DNA of 39,047 nucleotides from an uncultured Novosphingobium sp. (GCA_946886075.1 CAMPHR010000031.1:1-39047), one strand, 5' to 3'; shown: positions 9,288-18,491, counted from the stretch's first letter. Numbers and translations are program-made. The notes: a model not told the origin generated them from the sequence alone.

Positions 9288-9563
9288 AGGCGCCGCGCTA
9301 TAGCTCCGTTCCGGCGAAATTGCGCCATATCGGATCATCTGCAGTAATAAAGCGGACGCGGGAAATCGTGCTGGCCCAAAGCTTCCACGCAACCGGCGGA
9401 AAAGAAGTTAACGCGCCGGTATCTTTGCTTGGCCGATCCCCTCAAATCGGCGGCATCTCCGATCCACTAAGCGTCGGATAAAGCATAACATCCCCCCTGA
9501 AACGGGCTCTTGGCCAACGCGGCGCACCGAATTTTGCGTGGGCGCAAGAGCAAGGGGGAATTG

Positions 9564-10469
9564 ATGCATTTGGGATGGAAAGCCAGGATCATGATGGTGG
9601 CGGGCACGCTTTCCGCCCTGCTGTTCCTGACGCTGGGCATGCGGGAAATGCAGCGGTCATCCGCCGCTGAGGTCCCCGTCGCGCAACCTGCGGCAGGGCT
9701 ATCCCCGCAGCCTACCGTCCTGGCAGCAGCAGCGCGCCCAATCAGGACCGGCGAAACGATCACCGCCGCCATGATCCGCAACGCCACGGCGGACCCGGCG
9801 CGCCATCCCTCCGCCGCAACACCGGCAGAATTGATCGGCAAAGTTGCGACCCGCGCGATTGCCGCAGGCGCGCTCATCCCGCGTGACGCAGTCGGCGGCG
9901 AAGAAAAGCTCGCGTTCCGCGTGCCCGTCGGCATGCGGGCGATCAGTATCGACACCACGGCCGAAATCGCCGTCGCAGGACTTGTCCGCCCCGGCGACCG
10001 CGTCGATGTCCAGGTCGTCTATCCCGGCGCCGACGCCATCAGCGGCGCACGCGGAGCAGGCCGCAGCCGTGCGCAGACATTGCTTCAGATGGTCCAGGTG
10101 CTTGCGGTGGGCGACGCTGTTCTTGGAACCGCTCCATCTTCCGGCACGAAAGACGCCATGTCTTCGGCCCCCTTGCCAGCGCGCACGGTGACGCTGGCGC
10201 TCGATCCCCAGCAGGTTTCCACCCTGTCTCTCGCAAAGAGCACCGGCGCGCTCACCCTCTCTCTACGCAACCCGATCGACAGCGAGCAGGTCGCAGTCGC
10301 CCCCGCCAGCTCGAAAGGCCCCGATCCCGTTCCAGCCGCTCAACCCATGCCCGCGCAGCCATTGCCGATGCCCGCAAAGACCCGTCCCACTCCCGCCCCT
10401 CGCCAGCCGATCGAACTGGTCATCGGTGACCGGCGCGAAACCATCTATTCGGGGAGCGCCCAGCGTTGA
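9564..10469 (+). CDS. cpaB: Flp pilus assembly protein CpaB/RcpC
   Basis: First gene of the pilus locus. CpaB/RcpC is an inner-membrane-anchored periplasmic protein thought to work with the secretin in exporting Flp/Tad pili. The 301-residue protein has an N-terminal membrane anchor (about residues 8-28), a SAF-like domain with AARPIRTGETITAAMI, and an RcpC-type domain with VGMRAISIDTT and LVRPGDRVDVQVVY. The C-terminus is Pro/Ala-rich. The start at 9564 follows AAGGGGGA; an ATG at 9510 in the same frame is rejected because it lacks a ribosome site and would extend ahead of the anchor. Its stop overlaps the TTG start of cpaC. Confidence 0.9.
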   Translation: MHLGWKARIMMVAGTLSALLFLTLGMREMQRSSAAEVPVAQPAAGLSPQPTVLAAAARPIRTGETITAAMIRNATADPARHPSAATPAELIGKVATRAIAAGALIPRDAVGGEEKLAFRVPVGMRAISIDTTAEIAVAGLVRPGDRVDVQVVYPGADAISGARGAGRSRAQTLLQMVQVLAVGDAVLGTAPSSGTKDAMSSAPLPARTVTLALDPQQVSTLSLAKSTGALTLSLRNPIDSEQVAVAPASSKGPDPVPAAQPMPAQPLPMPAKTRPTPAPRQPIELVIGDRRETIYSGSAQR

Positions 10470-11626
10470 AGCTCATCCTGACCCTCGCAACAGCGCTCGC
10501 CATGACCGCTCCCCAAACCCTTCAGGCGCAGGAGCAAAGACCGCTCAGCATTCAGCAGAAACGCACGCTCACCTATCCCCGCGCCATCGGCCGGATTCAG
10601 GTGGATCGCGACGACGTCATCACTGTCGCCGCGCCGACCGCCCGGTCGCTGAGCGTCACCGGCATTGGCGCAGGCAATGCCACGATCAGCGTGTTCGGCC
10701 GCGACGGGGCGCTGATGGCCGAAACGCTCTTCGCGGTCTCCCCATCCGGCGCGAGCGCGAGGGAGCCCGGAGCCCTGATCGGCCCCCGCATCGTTGCAGG
10801 CGAGCAGATCGTCGCCGTCGATGTGCAGTTCGCCGCCGTCTCCTCCTCCACCCTCAAGGCGCTGGGCTTCAACTTCTCAAAGCTCAGCGGCGACATACAG
10901 GGCGCGGTCATCTCCCCCAGCAGCTTCAAGAGCGCCAGCTTCGCGCCCAGTGGCTCCTCACTCGACGCCAGCGTCCCGATCCAGAACGCGTTCAACCTGT
11001 TCCTGTCCGCACCCAATCGCGGCATCAACGCAGTGCTGAGCGCCCTTTCCTCGAACGGCCTGTCCGAACTGCTGGCCCAGCCCACCCTGCTGGTCCGCTC
11101 TGGCGAGCAGGCGAGTTTCCTAGCCGGGGGGGAAATTCCCGTGCCCGTGCCCCAGGCATCGGGCAGCGGCAACGCAATCTCCATCCAATATAAGGAATTC
11201 GGCGTCCGCCTCTCGGTCACCCCCTTCGTCCTGTCCCCCGACCAGATCGTGCTGAAGATCGCGCCGGAAGTCAGCGAACTCGACTATAATAGCGGCGTCC
11301 AGCTGCAGGGCTATGTCGTGCCCGGCCTGCGCCGCCGTTCGGCCGAAACCACGGTGGAACTGGGCAGCGGCCAGAGCTTCGTGATCGCAGGCCTCAGCTA
11401 TTCGAGCCAGTCCACCACCCGCGACAAAACGCCCGTGCTGGGCGACATTCCCGTCATCGGCGCCTTCTTCCGCCGCCAGCAGACTCAGAAGGAGCGGCAG
11501 GAACTGGTCATCGTCGCAACGCCGCGTCTGGTCGGGCCGATCCAGGCGAAGGACATGCCAGCGCTCCCCGGATCGTTGCTCGACACCAAGGACCCGGTCG
11601 TCCCCTTCGGCGTGGTGAGGCCATGA
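10466..11626 (+). CDS. cpaC: Flp/Tad pilus secretin CpaC/RcpA
   Basis: Outer-membrane secretin through which the Flp pilus leaves the cell. The 386-residue protein has a signal peptide (KLILTLATALAMTAPQTLQA) directly after a TTG start that overlaps the cpaB stop (TTGA). An ATG at 10502 would destroy the signal peptide, so TTG is preferred. After it come an N-terminal pilus/secretin domain (RAIGRIQVDRDDVITV...GIGAGNATISVFG) and the secretin core with LLAQPTLLVRSGEQASFLAGGEIPVPVP, YKEFGVRLSVTPFV and GQSFVIAGL. The core ends at KERQELVIVATPRLV. It is on the short side for the family but complete. Its stop overlaps the cpaE start (ATGA). Confidence 0.93.
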   Translation: MKLILTLATALAMTAPQTLQAQEQRPLSIQQKRTLTYPRAIGRIQVDRDDVITVAAPTARSLSVTGIGAGNATISVFGRDGALMAETLFAVSPSGASAREPGALIGPRIVAGEQIVAVDVQFAAVSSSTLKALGFNFSKLSGDIQGAVISPSSFKSASFAPSGSSLDASVPIQNAFNLFLSAPNRGINAVLSALSSNGLSELLAQPTLLVRSGEQASFLAGGEIPVPVPQASGSGNAISIQYKEFGVRLSVTPFVLSPDQIVLKIAPEVSELDYNSGVQLQGYVVPGLRRRSAETTVELGSGQSFVIAGLSYSSQSTTRDKTPVLGDIPVIGAFFRRQQTQKERQELVIVATPRLVGPIQAKDMPALPGSLLDTKDPVVPFGVVRP

Positions 11627-12789
11627 CGATGGCGCGCATCATCCTTCTATCGGTGGACCACAGCCTCGCCGGGCGGATCAGCGAAGCCATGGCGGGCCGC
11701 GCGGCGGTGGAGCTGGCGCAGTCGGTCACGCCTGACCTCATCGAAGGCCCCTGCGTTCTGTTGGTGGACCGCGACGCAATCCCGCCCGAACGCGCGATAG
11801 CCACGGCCCTGTCATCAATCAGCGAAAGCGCAGCCGGGCGGCCGATCGTGCTTGTCACCGGCGAAACCGGCGCGGACGAGATATTGCAGGCCATCCGCTC
11901 CGGCGCCGACGATGTCATCCCCCGCGAGGCTGAAGGCGAAGAGATCGTCGCCATCCTCGGCCGCCTGCTCAATCGCTCCACGGCCGATCATGGCAAGGGC
12001 GGACGGCTGACCCTGATCCTGGGCGCAGACCCGGAAGCCGCCGCGATGGTTGCCACCGACATGGCGGTCAGCCGCTCCCGCGCCGGATCGTCAACGCTGC
12101 TGATCGACTGCACCATGCCGACCAGCGCCGCCGAAGCCTATCTCGACCTGCCGGTAAGCTACGGCATCGCCTCCGCCATCGCCGACATAGAGCGGCTGGA
12201 CGCCAGCCTGCTGTCCAGCGCGCTTGCCCGCCATGATGAAAGCGGCCTGATGCTCCTGACGCTCGACGGCGGTTCGGGCACCGAGCCCGCAGGCATTGCG
12301 CCAGCCGACATTGCGGCTCTCGTCCGCCTGCTCCGTGCCTGTTGCGGCGACCTCATCCTCTCCGCGGGCAGCCTGCGCCACCAGGGGCTGCTGCGCACGC
12401 TGGCCTCGCTCGCCGACCATATCGAGCTGGTCTGCGCGCAATCGATCCGCGAGATGGACGCCTGCCGCCGCCTGCTCGACCGCATCGGCGAGGATGAGAT
12501 CGCGCTTGCCCGCACAAGGCTGCTCATCTGGGATCATCAGCCCGCAATCCTTCTCGACAGCCGCCGCATGGCCGACATTCTGCGCAGCGGCAGCACCCTG
12601 CCACTGCCCATCGACCCGATCCGCCTGCGCAACGCCCTCAACGCAGGCCGCCCGCTTGCGATGGAAGCCACGCCAGACCGCTACATGCGCGCGATCCGCA
12701 CCGCCTGCGGCATCGATCCGCAGCGATCATCCAAGCACCTTGAGCGCCTCCGCCGCCTGCTCCAGCGGCCCGTGGAGCCCACCGCATGA
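11623..12789 (+). CDS. cpaE: CpaE/TadZ-like pilus protein with degenerate ATPase motifs
   Basis: Position between cpaC and cpaF and overall layout mark this as the CpaE/TadZ localisation factor, which places the pilus machinery at a pole. The 388-residue protein has an N-terminal receiver-like domain (about 1-125, with LLVDRD and GADDVI) and a MinD/ParA-like fold beginning LTLILGA. The deviant Walker A expected there (KGGxGxTT type) is missing: the segment reads LILGADPEAAAMVATDMA, with no Lys and no Ser/Thr pair. The Walker A-prime/B position reads LLIDCTMP instead of LIDxD. It therefore probably does not hydrolyse ATP (inference). It overlaps cpaF by four bases. Confidence 0.82.
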   Translation: MTMARIILLSVDHSLAGRISEAMAGRAAVELAQSVTPDLIEGPCVLLVDRDAIPPERAIATALSSISESAAGRPIVLVTGETGADEILQAIRSGADDVIPREAEGEEIVAILGRLLNRSTADHGKGGRLTLILGADPEAAAMVATDMAVSRSRAGSSTLLIDCTMPTSAAEAYLDLPVSYGIASAIADIERLDASLLSSALARHDESGLMLLTLDGGSGTEPAGIAPADIAALVRLLRACCGDLILSAGSLRHQGLLRTLASLADHIELVCAQSIREMDACRRLLDRIGEDEIALARTRLLIWDHQPAILLDSRRMADILRSGSTLPLPIDPIRLRNALNAGRPLAMEATPDRYMRAIRTACGIDPQRSSKHLERLRRLLQRPVEPTA

Positions 12790-14120
12790 GCCTGCTCTCC
12801 GACGTCAGCCTGCCGCGCGGCACCGCACGCGCCGCCCCGGTAGCGCAACCAGCCGCCCAGCGGATGAGCGACAGCTACCAGGCGGTCATGGCGCAAACCT
12901 GCGCGCAAGTCATAGAACAGCTTGAAGCGCGCGGCAGCACCGCCGAAATGCTCGGGGCCCGGGCCCTGCGCGCGGAGATCGAGCAGGTCATCACCAGCCG
13001 CAGCAGACGCGGCCAGCTCGCCCTCAACGCAGCGGAACGGCTGCTGCTGATCGAGGATGTGGAGGACGAGGTCGCCGGGCTCGGCCCGCTCGCGCCGTTG
13101 CTTCGCGATGGCAGCATCGACGACATCATCGTCAACGGCCCCGGCACCATCTATGTCGAACGCAGCGGCCTACTGGAGAAGGTAGACCGGCGCTTCCGCG
13201 ACGACGCCCACCTCATGAACATCATCCAGCGGATTGTCGGGCCGATCGGCCGCCGCGTGGATGAAGCCAGCCCCTATGTCGATGCGCGCCTTGCCGACGG
13301 GTCTCGCGTCAATATCGTCATTCCCCCGGTCGCCCTCGATGGCCCCATGCTGTCCATTCGCAAGTTCCGCATGCAGGCGCTCAGCATAGAGGATTTCATC
13401 AACCGTCAAGTGATGAGCGCGGAAATGGCCGCCTATCTCGCCGCAGCCGTGCGGTCGCGGCTCAACATCCTGATCTGCGGCGGCACGGGCGCTGGCAAAT
13501 CGACCTTGCTCAACATGCTGTCCCATTTCATCAGCGACCGGGAGCGGCTGATCACCATAGAGGACGCCGCCGAATTGCAGTTGCGGCAGGACCATGTCGT
13601 CCGGCTGGAAACCCGCCCGCCCAACGTCGATGGCAACCGGGAAATCAGCGCCCGCGAACTCGTCCGCAACGCGCTGCGCATGCGGCCCGACCGCATAATC
13701 CTGGGCGAAGTGCGCGGGGTCGAAGTGGTGGAAATGCTGCAAGCCATGTCTACCGGCCATGACGGATCGATGGCGACCCTCCACGGTAACTCCCCGCGTG
13801 ATGCCTTCGCCCGCCTGGAGATGCTGATGGGCTTTGCCGGGGTCCAGAATGACATGCGCGCGATCCGGCGCTTCATCGCCAGCAGCGTCCATGTCGTGGT
13901 GCATATCCAGCGCCTCGCAAACGGCAGCCGCCGCGTGACCGGCATCACCGAAGTCACCGGCGTCGAGGGCGAGGCCTATTCCTTCAACGAACTGTTCAGC
14001 TTCCATGAACAGCCCGCCATGTCCGGCATGGGCGAATTTCGCAGCCACTCGCCCCGCCCCTATTTCGCCCCGCGCCTGCGCGACTATGCGCCGGGCGCTG
14101 CCAAGCAGGGCTTGATGTGA
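12786..14120 (+). CDS. cpaF: Flp/Tad pilus assembly ATPase CpaF/TadA
   Basis: Hexameric type II/IV secretion ATPase that powers Flp pilus assembly at the cytoplasmic face of the inner membrane. The 444-residue protein shows an intact Walker A (GGTGAGKST, 232-240) and the Asp-box glutamates in ITIEDAAELQL. It also has the conserved VRLETRPPN segment, the RMRPDRIILGEVRG Walker B region and the His box MSTGHDGSMATLHGNSPRDA. The N-terminal domain has LGPLAPLL and DIIVNGPGTIYVER. In contrast to cpaE, every catalytic motif is present. The start overlaps the cpaE stop, and the stop overlaps the GTG start of tadB. Confidence 0.97.
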   Translation: MSLLSDVSLPRGTARAAPVAQPAAQRMSDSYQAVMAQTCAQVIEQLEARGSTAEMLGARALRAEIEQVITSRSRRGQLALNAAERLLLIEDVEDEVAGLGPLAPLLRDGSIDDIIVNGPGTIYVERSGLLEKVDRRFRDDAHLMNIIQRIVGPIGRRVDEASPYVDARLADGSRVNIVIPPVALDGPMLSIRKFRMQALSIEDFINRQVMSAEMAAYLAAAVRSRLNILICGGTGAGKSTLLNMLSHFISDRERLITIEDAAELQLRQDHVVRLETRPPNVDGNREISARELVRNALRMRPDRIILGEVRGVEVVEMLQAMSTGHDGSMATLHGNSPRDAFARLEMLMGFAGVQNDMRAIRRFIASSVHVVVHIQRLANGSRRVTGITEVTGVEGEAYSFNELFSFHEQPAMSGMGEFRSHSPRPYFAPRLRDYAPGAAKQGLM

Positions 14121-15016
14121 AGGCAGCGGCGTTCCTCCTCCTTGCGCTGTTGACGCTGGCTGTGGCGGCCTCGCCAGTGCTGGCCCTGCGCGCGCGGGAA
14201 CAGGCGCGGCTTTCGCGGCGGCTGGCGGCTCTCGCCCCCGGCGATGCCCCCGCATTGCGGCAAAGCGTCCGCCTCACGGTGCCCAGCCTCGCCGCGCCAC
14301 TGCTGGCCCGCGCGCAACTGGAGATCACCACGCGCGCGATAGGCATCTTCGGCGGCTGCTTGGCCCTGTTCGCCCTTGCCACGTTGCTGGCCGCCGGTCC
14401 GGTCGCCACAGTCATTCTGCTGCCCGTGCCCCCCGCCCTAATGTTCTTGTGGATAAGAACGCGGGCGCAGCGCCGGGTAAACGCCCTTATCGAAGCGCTC
14501 CCCTTCTACATCGATGCCGTCCGCCAGATGCAGGCGGTCGGCAGCTCCTTGCCCCAGGCCCTCGAACGGTCGCTGCCCGACGCTCCTGCCATCGTGCGCA
14601 GCTATCTTGCGCCAGCCGCCCGCCGCCTCGAACTCGGCGCGCCGGTGAGCGAGGCGATGCAGCAGCTCGCCGACCGCCTGCACGTTCCTGAAATGTCGAT
14701 GCTCGCCGCCGCGATCCGCACCAACATGCGCTACGGGGGGCCGGTCAGCGCGGTACTGTCGAACCTGTCGGCCATCTTGCGCGAACGCATCCGCATCGCC
14801 CGCGAGCTGAAGGCCGCGACGTCCGAAGCAAAGGTCAGCTCGCGCGTGCTGATCGCCATGCCCGTCGTAGCCATGGCGCTGCTGATGGCGTCGAACCCCG
14901 CCTATATCGACTTCTTCCTGGACGACGCGCGCGGGCACCGCATGGCGGTCATCGCAATAGGGCTCCAGATCGCGGGCATGCTGGTCATGCGCCGCGTGAT
15001 GAGGCTCGCCTTCTGA
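14117..15016 (+). CDS. tadB: Tad pilus inner-membrane platform protein TadB
   Basis: TadB and TadC form the inner-membrane platform of the Tad machine. This 299-residue protein has an N-terminal membrane segment (about residues 3-22) and a pair of hydrophobic segments around 75-115. A T2SSF domain follows, with ALPFYIDAVRQMQAVGSSLPQALE and VSEAMQQLADRLHVPEM, and hydrophobic segments end the protein. The start is GTG within the cpaF stop (GTGA overlap). The stop and the tadC ATG share one base (TGATG). Length and topology are typical. Confidence 0.92.
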   Translation: MKAAAFLLLALLTLAVAASPVLALRAREQARLSRRLAALAPGDAPALRQSVRLTVPSLAAPLLARAQLEITTRAIGIFGGCLALFALATLLAAGPVATVILLPVPPALMFLWIRTRAQRRVNALIEALPFYIDAVRQMQAVGSSLPQALERSLPDAPAIVRSYLAPAARRLELGAPVSEAMQQLADRLHVPEMSMLAAAIRTNMRYGGPVSAVLSNLSAILRERIRIARELKAATSEAKVSSRVLIAMPVVAMALLMASNPAYIDFFLDDARGHRMAVIAIGLQIAGMLVMRRVMRLAF

Positions 15017-15903
15017 TGCCCTCGGCCTTTCTCCTCTCCTGCGTCCTCATGGCGTGCATGGGCATTGGCATCGCCTTGCTCGGCGGCCGGATGCTGGTTG
15101 CCGAGCGGCGGCTGGAGGCGCGGTTGACCCGGTTTGCGCCGACCGGACATACCAAGACCGCTATCCGCCTGCCCACCATCCTGGGAGCAGAAGGCCGCGA
15201 CCGCACGAGCCTTGAACGGCAGTTGCAACTCGCAGGCTATCAGGACCCGCGCGCGGTCAACCAGTTCCTCTGGCTGCGGCTCGCCGTGACCCTGCTGGCG
15301 GCGCTGCTCGTCGCCCTCCTGTCCCGCATCGCCTGGGGCGGCTGGCTGTCGCGCCCGATGCTCATCATCATCGCCGCAGGCCTCGCCTTCGTCGGCGCAC
15401 GGCAAGCGCTCAACCTGCTCGCCTCGGGTCGGGCAAGAAAGATCACCGCCGAATTCCCCTTCCTGCTCGACCTCATGCTGATGATGCTGGAAAGCGGCGT
15501 ATCGCTCGACCAATGCTTCCGCTCCATCGCGCGGGACGAGCAGGTGGCGGTGCCGCACCACGGCCAGCTGATCGGCCTTCTGGTGACCGATCTAGACCGA
15601 GGCATGCGCTACGAACTGGCGCTCGACCGCTGGGCCGCGCGCGTCGCGGTCAGCGGTTCCAAGGAACTCGCATCCCTCTTCCGCCAAGCCATGTTCCAGG
15701 GGATCGAGCTGGCCCCTGCCCTGCGCGAATTTGCCCGCGAATTCACCCAGCGTCGCGTCGCCCGCGCCCGCGAAGCGATGGGCGGCATCACCGTCCGCAT
15801 GGTCGTGCTGATGATCCTCTTCTTCATGCCCGCCCTGTTCATCGTGCTCGGTGGACCGCCCGTCGTGGCCATCCTCGACACGTTGCGGGCGAGCGCGCGA
15901 TGA
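15016..15903 (+). CDS. tadC: Tad pilus inner-membrane platform protein TadC
   Basis: Partner of TadB in the inner-membrane platform. The 295-residue protein opens with a membrane segment (residues 3-25) and has two further hydrophobic segments near 90-130. The T2SSF domain reads ITAEFPFLLDLMLMMLESGVSLDQCFRSIA, then LASLFRQAMFQGIELAPALREFA, and a C-terminal membrane segment follows (MVVLMILFFMPALFIVLGGPP). The LDLMLMMLESG stretch is highly characteristic of TadC. It overlaps tadB by one base and tadD by four bases (ATGA). Confidence 0.93.
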   Translation: MPSAFLLSCVLMACMGIGIALLGGRMLVAERRLEARLTRFAPTGHTKTAIRLPTILGAEGRDRTSLERQLQLAGYQDPRAVNQFLWLRLAVTLLAALLVALLSRIAWGGWLSRPMLIIIAAGLAFVGARQALNLLASGRARKITAEFPFLLDLMLMMLESGVSLDQCFRSIARDEQVAVPHHGQLIGLLVTDLDRGMRYELALDRWAARVAVSGSKELASLFRQAMFQGIELAPALREFAREFTQRRVARAREAMGGITVRMVVLMILFFMPALFIVLGGPPVVAILDTLRASAR

Positions 15904-16508
15904 TGTGGCTCCTCCCCCTGCTGCTCGTAGCCGCCGACATGTCCGGTTCGACCCGCAACCTCTATCTCCAACTCATCCATCAGGCGCGCGCCGATGGCAG
16001 GCCCCGCGCCGCCATCGCCTATCTCGACGATTTCGACCGCCGCTATCCCGGCGACCGAGACGCCCGCATCCTGCGCGTCAACAGCCTGCTCGACCTCAAC
16101 GACCTCAATGGAGCCGAAGCAGCGGCAGCAGCCCTCCCCGATGGCGGCGGCAGCGCAGTACGCGGCCACCTGCTCTCCGCCCGCGGACGCTGGTCCGAAG
16201 CCATCGCGCCCTATCAACAAGCGGTTCAGGCAAGTCCAGCCGACCCCATGCTCCGCAACGCACTCGGCTTCGCACAGCTGCGTGCAGGCATGCCAACAGA
16301 TGCGGCGGAAAGCCTCCGCGGCGCGCTGGACCTGTCGCCGGGGGCAGCTGTGATCCGCAACAACCTGCTGCTCGCGCTCAAGGCAGCCGGTCAGAATGCC
16401 GAGGCCGACGCCCTCCTCTCTACCGTCCGTGACGGGCGTGAACGGGATACGCTCCGTCGTCAGATCGCCACCGAAGCCGCTCGCCTCCCCGCTCCGAAGG
16501 ACCGCTGA
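15900..16508 (+). CDS. tadD: TadD-like tetratricopeptide repeat protein
   Basis: TadD proteins are TPR proteins, often lipoproteins, that help place or stabilise the pilus secretin. This 202-residue protein begins MMWLLPLLLVAADMS, a short hydrophobic leader without a clear lipobox Cys, so it looks exported but not lipidated (inference). TPR-like helices follow: GRPRAAIAYLDDFDRRYPGD, LLDLNDLNGAEAAAAAL, RGRWSEAIAPYQQAVQASPAD and AGMPTDAAESLRGALDLSPG. The start at 15900 overlaps the tadC stop. The same frame is open back to 15513, but that part is a shadow of tadC. Confidence 0.85.
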   Translation: MMWLLPLLLVAADMSGSTRNLYLQLIHQARADGRPRAAIAYLDDFDRRYPGDRDARILRVNSLLDLNDLNGAEAAAAALPDGGGSAVRGHLLSARGRWSEAIAPYQQAVQASPADPMLRNALGFAQLRAGMPTDAAESLRGALDLSPGAAVIRNNLLLALKAAGQNAEADALLSTVRDGRERDTLRRQIATEAARLPAPKDR

Positions 16509-16726
16509 TGTTCTGCCTGTTCCTCCTCTTGGCCTCCGCCCCTGCGGCGCCCCAACCCGATCAGGCCCGGCGCGTGATCGAATGGCAGCTACGCGCGCCT
16601 CCCCGCGCCGAAGAGAGCACCGGCCTCAGCGCCGAAGAAGCGCAGGCCATCCGCAGCCGCTACCTGCAATCGATCGGCCAGCGCCCGCCCCGCTCCGCCG
16701 ATCACGACACCATCACCATCCCATGA
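16508..16726 (+). CDS. Small exported protein in the tad operon, unknown
   Basis: A 72-residue protein that I cannot assign to a family. It starts with a short hydrophobic stretch (MFCLFLLLASAPAAP) that looks like a signal peptide, perhaps with Ala-x-Ala cleavage near 12-15. A charged region of about 55 residues follows, including LSAEEAQAIRSRYLQSIGQRP. It is accepted because ATG shares one base with the tadD stop and its own stop overlaps the tadG start (ATGATG), so it lies exactly in the coupled chain. Similar small periplasmic proteins occur in sphingomonad tad loci as far as I recall, but no function is known. It could be a secretin-associated or pilin-associated accessory factor (inference). 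Confidence 0.68.
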   Translation: MFCLFLLLASAPAAPQPDQARRVIEWQLRAPPRAEESTGLSAEEAQAIRSRYLQSIGQRPPRSADHDTITIP

Positions 16727-18483
16727 TGCTGCTCCGCCGCCTCTATCCCGTTTGGCATGACCGACGCGCCGCCGTCGCGCCGATGGTGGCGGCATTCGGC
16801 GCAGCGTTGGTCGGCGCGATGGGCTTCGCGCTCGACGCTGGCCTCTATTATGCCGGGAGCCGCGACCTGCGCGCCGCCACCGAAAGCGCCGCCCTCGCCG
16901 CCGCAATGTATCCCGCGCAAGCCGAAGCGCGCGCCCGCGACAGCCTCAGCCGCAACGGCTTTGATCCTGCGATCCTGCGTTCTGTAGTGCTCGGCCGCTA
17001 TTGTGCCGACGCAGCCGTCCCCGCCTCGCAGCGCTTCGACGCCAGCTTCACCCGCTGCCCAGGCAACGGGCAATCCACTGCCGTCCGCATCCAGACTGGC
17101 CAGCCCAGCCGCCAATTCTTCACCCGCGTCCTGGGCGGCGCCAATCCCATCCCCGCCCTGTCCGCCGTCGCGACCGCCGCGCGCGTGGACGAAGCGGGCG
17201 TCGGCGTCAGCTCCGGCATCCTCACCGTCACGAACGCACTGGTGAACAGCGTCAATGACCTGCTCGGCGCACTGCTCGGCATCAAGTTGCAGTTCGGCAC
17301 CAATGACGTACAAACGCTCGCGAACGGCTATGTCGATGCCGGCCGCTTCTTCGACGCCCTAGCCGCACGCGTCGGCGAAACCGGCACCTATGGCGCGCTC
17401 ACCGACCGCACCGTCGATCTGCGCGCGCTGATGCTGGCAGCCGCAGAGGCCGCTGACCAGCCCGCGACCGCCGCAACCCTCACCCTCGTCGCAGGCCGGA
17501 TCACCAACGGCTATCCGGTGCCGCTCAAGGGCCTCTTCGGCCTTGGCGTATGGAAGAACATGCCGGTCGGCGAAGCGAATGAGCAACCGGGCCTGCGCGC
17601 GGGCATCAACGCCTATCAGCTCTTCACCTTCGCCGTGCAGGCGGGCGAGGGCAGCATCGACCTCACCGACGCGATCAGCCGCGTCGCTTCGGGCAGCACG
17701 ATCCGCCTCGCCGCCGTAGCTACCGGCCCGATTGACCGCCCGCGCTTCGCCTTCGGCCCGGCAGGCGAGACCAGCGCCAGCACTTCCGCGTTGCGCTTGC
17801 AGCTGAACCTCGGCCTCAATCTCGACATCCTCGGCATCAGCGTCGGCGCGGTCCCCGTCCTCATAGACGTCGCCGCCGCCCGAGCCGACGTCAGCGCCAT
17901 CGACTGCGCCAACACCGCCGAGCAGGCGCGCGACAGCCGCGTCAGCGTGTTCGCCAGTTCCGGCCTCATCAACGCCTATATTGGCCAGGCCCCCGCCAAC
18001 GCGATGACCCGCCCGATGCCGCCGCTCTCCGCCAGCGACATCGCCCCCGCCCGGATCCTGAGCGTCCTCAACCTCATCACCGCAGACGTGCGCGCAGTAG
18101 CGCAACCCGTCATGGGCAATAGCGGCACGCTTGTCTTCGGGCCCAGCGGCCAGGGAACGATCGGCCGCCCGGGAACGCCCGGCGTGCCAGCCAGCATCGG
18201 CAACGGATCACAAACCGGAACGCTGCTGACGTCCCTTACCAACAGCCTCAGCGCCCCAAACGGACTACAGGTCAAGGCTCTCAACCTCTGCATCTGGCCC
18301 CTGTGCGACGAGACCGCGACGCGCTCCCAACTGCTCGGCGCCATCACAACCCCGCTGGGCGCGCTCCTCGGCAACACCGCCGACCCGCTGCTCGACAATC
18401 TGCTTGCCGCGCTGGGCATTCAACTTGGCCATGCGACCGTGTGGGTCACGGGCGCGCGCTGCGGCGTGCCTGTGCTGATCTAA
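16723..18483 (+). CDS. tadG: TadG-like pilus assembly protein
   Basis: A 586-residue minor-pilin-like protein. Residues 1-80 hold the TadG N-terminal module: a short basic leader (MMLLRRLYPVWHDRR), a hydrophobic segment starting AVAPMVAAFGAALVGAMGFA, then LDAGLYYAGSRDLRAATESAALAAA. This is the pattern of a membrane-anchored protein with a large periplasmic region. The remaining roughly 500 residues are Ala/Leu/Asn-rich with repeated beta/alpha character, and I see no VWA MIDAS motif. The C-terminus has four cysteines that could form disulfides in the periplasm. The start overlaps the upstream small gene; a longer frame reaching back to 16396 is rejected as an out-of-frame shadow of tadD. The flp gene follows after 70 bases. 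Confidence 0.82.
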   Translation: MMLLRRLYPVWHDRRAAVAPMVAAFGAALVGAMGFALDAGLYYAGSRDLRAATESAALAAAMYPAQAEARARDSLSRNGFDPAILRSVVLGRYCADAAVPASQRFDASFTRCPGNGQSTAVRIQTGQPSRQFFTRVLGGANPIPALSAVATAARVDEAGVGVSSGILTVTNALVNSVNDLLGALLGIKLQFGTNDVQTLANGYVDAGRFFDALAARVGETGTYGALTDRTVDLRALMLAAAEAADQPATAATLTLVAGRITNGYPVPLKGLFGLGVWKNMPVGEANEQPGLRAGINAYQLFTFAVQAGEGSIDLTDAISRVASGSTIRLAAVATGPIDRPRFAFGPAGETSASTSALRLQLNLGLNLDILGISVGAVPVLIDVAAARADVSAIDCANTAEQARDSRVSVFASSGLINAYIGQAPANAMTRPMPPLSASDIAPARILSVLNLITADVRAVAQPVMGNSGTLVFGPSGQGTIGRPGTPGVPASIGNGSQTGTLLTSLTNSLSAPNGLQVKALNLCIWPLCDETATRSQLLGAITTPLGALLGNTADPLLDNLLAALGIQLGHATVWVTGARCGVPVLI

Positions 18484-18491
18484 GCGAGATC

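Noticed and set aside
9408..9412. TTAAC as half of a CtrA box upstream of cpaB
   Set aside because: The second TTAA half-site seven bases away is missing, so CtrA control is not supported.
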